Both the position numbers and the translations under genes were made by a program. From positions 1 to 17,297 of the forward strand of contig CANRCH010000018.1 of the NCBI GenBank assembly GCA_947629065.1: DNA of 17,297 nucleotides, given 5' to 3'. The notes under the pieces were generated by a model, which did not search any database, had not been told where the DNA came from, and worked only from the letters and a program-made list of their open reading frames with translations. Each line of letters begins with the position of its first letter. Position 1 is the first letter of the stretch. Below, in pieces: positions 15,332-17,297 of the stretch. The stretch is from an uncultured Aliarcobacter sp. (GTDB taxonomy: Bacteria; Campylobacterota; Campylobacteria; Campylobacterales; Arcobacteraceae).

Positions 15332-16612
15332 TTAATTTTCCTCTTGATTTTCAATTCTAAACATTGTTAAATATGGTAAAGAACAAGGTAGTTGTATTTT
15401 ATTTACATTTCCACTATGTACACTTTCAAGCTCTTTATTTGTATCTGTTAATATTTTCTTGAAATTTATATAGTAAATTCCATCTTTTAAAAATACTTTT
15501 CCTATATCGTTGTCACAAGTTTGTAACTCTTCACCTTTTGGAGTAAAAATCTCTATATCTTCATTTGGATAAACTTTGTATTTACATAAAAAGTGATTTT
15601 CATCCTCTGTAACAAGTCCTGTTACTTCGTAACTTCCTTTACTTAGTGCATAATCATGATTTTGTGAATCAGTTTTTTCAAATGGTCTATGTACTAAATA
15701 AGCATCTGTAAAACCTCTATTTTTTGTAGTATGAAGCTCTTTTTGATATTTGTCTGCTTCAAAAATTCCATTTTCATAGTCATCAATTGCTTCTCTATAA
15801 GCTTTTGCTGTAACTGCAGCATAATATGGAGATTTTGTTCTTCCTTCAATTTTTAAACTATCAACTGCACCACTATCCAAAATCTCTTTTATGTGAGATG
15901 CTAAGTTCATATCTTTTGAGTTAAAAATATATGTTCCAACACCTGGATCTTCTTCAAGTCTAAACAAACTTCCATGTTCATCATTTCCAGCATATAAAGT
16001 ATATTCAAATCTACAATCATTTGCACAAGAACCACGATTAGGAACTCTTCCCATTTGTACAGCACTTATTAAACATCTTCCACTATATGCAAAACACATA
16101 GATCCATGCACGAAAATCTCTATTTCCATATCAGGTAAATGTTTTTTAATCTCTACAACATCTTTTAAGGATATCTCTCTTGCAACTACTATTCTTTTTA
16201 CTCCCATATCCCAAAAAACTTGAGCATCAAGGTAGTTTAAAACATTTGCTTGAGTTGATAAGTGAATATCAATTTCTGGGGCCAACTCTCTACAAAGTCT
16301 TACAACTCCAGGGGCTGCAACTATAAATGCATCTGGTTTTAACTCAGCCATTGCAATAATATGTTTTTTTAATAACTCAATTTGAGAGTTAAAAGGGAAC
16401 CCATTTATTGTGGCATAAACTTTTTTTCCTCTTGCGTGGGCATAATCAATTCCCTCTTTAAATGTTTCAAATGTAAACTCTTTTCCAGCTCTGATTCTTA
16501 AACTAAAGTGACTAACACCACCATATACAGCATCTGCTCCATATTTTATAGCAATTTTTAATTTCTCTAAATTTCCAGCAGGGCTAAGCAATTCTACTTT
16601 TTGCTTACTCAT
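15332..16612 (-). CDS. U32-family protein (TrhP/YegQ-like, annotated peptidase U32)
   Basis: 426-residue U32 protein. The N-terminal barrel begins ELLSPAGNLEKLKIAI (7-22) and includes GADAVYGG. The family signature runs E165-I-F-V-H169-G-x-M-C173 to SGRC180. C196 and C200 (RGSCANDCR) complete a four-cysteine set that fits an iron-sulfur cluster. The C-terminal part has the DSLKIEGRTKSPYY block and a small beta domain. Characterised relatives of this length (E. coli TrhP) make 5-hydroxyuridine at tRNA position 34, while older work on H. pylori PrtC reported collagenase activity. tRNA or rRNA hydroxylation is the better guess but is not proven here. ATG with AAAGGAA six bases upstream; first gene of the nine-gene leftward run. 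Confidence 0.88.
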   Translation of the reverse strand: MSKQKVELLSPAGNLEKLKIAIKYGADAVYGGVSHFSLRIRAGKEFTFETFKEGIDYAHARGKKVYATINGFPFNSQIELLKKHIIAMAELKPDAFIVAAPGVVRLCRELAPEIDIHLSTQANVLNYLDAQVFWDMGVKRIVVAREISLKDVVEIKKHLPDMEIEIFVHGSMCFAYSGRCLISAVQMGRVPNRGSCANDCRFEYTLYAGNDEHGSLFRLEEDPGVGTYIFNSKDMNLASHIKEILDSGAVDSLKIEGRTKSPYYAAVTAKAYREAIDDYENGIFEADKYQKELHTTKNRGFTDAYLVHRPFEKTDSQNHDYALSKGSYEVTGLVTEDENHFLCKYKVYPNEDIEIFTPKGEELQTCDNDIGKVFLKDGIYYINFKKILTDTNKELESVHSGNVNKIQLPCSLPYLTMFRIENQEEN

Positions 16613-16670
16613 ATAAAATTCCTTTGATTTTCTTTTATTAAATAATTATTAAATATATTTTAAGGTATAT

Positions 16671-16676
16671 ATTATA
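16671..16676 (-). promoter_or_regulatory. -10 element for the U32-to-RluA operon
   Basis: A perfect minus-strand TATAAT (in GCTATAATATA) lies about 60 bases before the U32 ATG, within the 129-base gap 16613-16741. No -35 box is seen, which is usual in this phylum. The implied 5' leader of roughly 50 bases is AT-rich and shows no recognisable riboswitch. Confidence 0.55.
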
Positions 16677-16734
16677 GCTAGTTTATGATTAAAGATTTGA
16701 AATATTTTTTATTGTAGTTTTTGCAAGAAGTAGA

Positions 16735-16752
16735 AAAGCTTTTAAAAGCTTT
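16735..16752. terminator. 18-bp perfect palindrome over the stop of the CZB gene; possible weak terminator
   Basis: AAAGCTTTTAAAAGCTTT equals its own reverse complement and spans the TAA stop at 16742-16744. In the minus-strand transcript it can fold as AAAGCTT-TTAA-AAGCTTT followed by TCTACTT. It has only two G-C pairs and a poor T-run, so it would be a weak terminator or chance structure in AT-rich DNA. Confidence 0.3.
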
Positions 16753-17297
16753 CCCACTCATCTTCATTTATATTTGAAGTAATTGGTTTTTTTATCTCTT
16801 TTTGAGAACTGTTTTTTGTATTTGAAGATTTAGTTTCTTGTTTAATTTCAGCTCTATTTTCAACTACTCTTGCTTCAATTACATTATCTTTTTTTAATTG
16901 ATCTAAAGATTTAAATACTTCAAATGTAGCAACATCAAGCTCTTTTGAAAGCTTATTTAATAGTTCGCTATCTACACTATTTTTACAATCTTCATTTATA
17001 TACTCTTGTACACTATTATGCACTTTATCATGATTTATTTTTAAGTTTTTCCAGTTTTGTGTTTTTGTAAATGCTGCACCTTTAAGCTCTTGTTCTGCTA
17101 ACCATTTACCTAAATCACACTCTGTTGGTTTTGTTACAGTCCAAGGAGTTTTTACACTTCCACCAACTTTATCAAAGTTTACAAGCTTAAATCTAATGTG
17201 ATCATTTTTTAGTTTTGAAACTCTAAATACTAAATCAATATCTTCTATCTCTTTTGATTCAAACTCTTTAAATTTTGCCCTATCTGCAATTTTTATT
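16742..17297 (-). CDS. CZB-domain protein, probable cytoplasmic chemoreceptor, C-terminal part only
   Basis: Partial gene; the frame is open to the right edge, giving 184 residues. A chemoreceptor zinc-binding (CZB) domain is visible at about residues 28-101, with the expected 3His/1Cys ligands: H33 (NDHIRFK), C60 in ECDLGKWL, and H89 and H93 in NHDKVH. In H. pylori TlpD a CZB domain ends a soluble chemoreceptor that responds to oxidants and metals. After CZB come a helical stretch, a Lys/Ser/Asn-rich linker (about 140-176) and the final EWESF. This resembles the NWETF-type pentapeptide that tethers CheR and CheB to receptors. The MCP signalling domain should lie upstream, outside the window; without it, another CZB-containing signalling protein is possible. 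The GTG at 17023 falls inside the CZB domain and is not a start. Confidence 0.8.
   Translation of the reverse strand, partial: IKIADRAKFKEFESKEIEDIDLVFRVSKLKNDHIRFKLVNFDKVGGSVKTPWTVTKPTECDLGKWLAEQELKGAAFTKTQNWKNLKINHDKVHNSVQEYINEDCKNSVDSELLNKLSKELDVATFEVFKSLDQLKKDNVIEARVVENRAEIKQETKSSNTKNSSQKEIKKPITSNINEDEWESF

Noticed and set aside
16613..16741. Riboswitch or large structured leader before the U32 gene
   Set aside because: The region is AT-rich without paired GC stems or known conserved riboswitch cores; it is explained by a promoter and a short leader.
16742..17023. Stand-alone 93-residue gene starting at GTG 17023
   Set aside because: The frame continues upstream to the window edge and the GTG lies between two CZB zinc-ligand histidines, so it is an internal Val codon.
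1..17297. CRISPR arrays, insertion sequences, phage genes, tRNA or rRNA genes
   Set aside because: No spaced direct repeats, transposase or integrase motifs, terminal repeats or RNA gene signatures were seen in reading the window.

Overview
The window is very AT-rich and reads as a chromosomal housekeeping segment of a Campylobacterota (epsilonproteobacterial) genome. The closest fit I can judge is an Arcobacter/Aliarcobacter-type organism. Three things support this. The protein set and gene order resemble two blocks I recall from Campylobacter jejuni (roughly Cj0064-Cj0068 and Cj0701-Cj0714) and Helicobacter pylori (roughly HP0956-HP0960 and HP1035-HP1038). Promoters are AT-rich with a TATAAT box and no clear -35 box. 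Two mnmA genes are present, as I recall for Arcobacter. These are recalled comparisons, not searches. I see no tRNA, rRNA, CRISPR array, insertion sequence or prophage.

Layout. (1) 1-2595, minus strand: aroQ, then an amidohydrolase of the aminofutalosine deaminase family (mqnF), then sppA, which runs off the left edge. (2) 2596-2671: divergent promoter region. (3) 2672-6408, plus strand: an M24 proline-type peptidase, folK and two tandem, divergent mnmA genes, closed by a bidirectional hairpin terminator at about 6393-6419. (4) 6436-8893, minus strand: ffh, rpsP, khpA and rimM, the SRP and ribosome-maturation cluster, but without the usual trmD-rplS end. (5) 9041-16612, minus strand: a compact nine-gene run reading U32 protein, GT9-like glycosyltransferase, purE, glutaredoxin, glyQ, Nif3-family protein, coiled-coil zinc-ribbon protein, waaA and an RluA-type pseudouridine synthase. 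It is driven from a TATAAT promoter at about 16671 and closed by a hairpin at about 8997-9021. (6) 16742-17297, minus strand: the C-terminal part of a CZB-domain protein, probably a cytoplasmic chemoreceptor, ending in a CheR-tether-like WESF tail.

How the genes fit together. Most serve translation: tRNA thiolation (MnmA x2), glycyl-tRNA synthesis (GlyQ), rRNA or tRNA modification (RluA type, U32), the 30S subunit (S16, RimM), RNA binding (KhpA) and protein targeting (Ffh). The rest are single steps of other pathways: shikimate (AroQ), folate (FolK), purine (PurE), menaquinone (MqnF) and LPS core (WaaA). No complete pathway is encoded.

I did not find a convincing undescribed system. The points most worth a second look are the mnmA pair sitting exactly where two conserved gene clusters are both truncated, the zinc-binding chemoreceptor with its tether tail, the unusual glycosyltransferase inserted between the U32 gene and purE, and a 10-bp inverted repeat in the rpsP leader. 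Six of the 21 genes with a visible start begin with TTG, and several of these have strong Shine-Dalgarno sequences.
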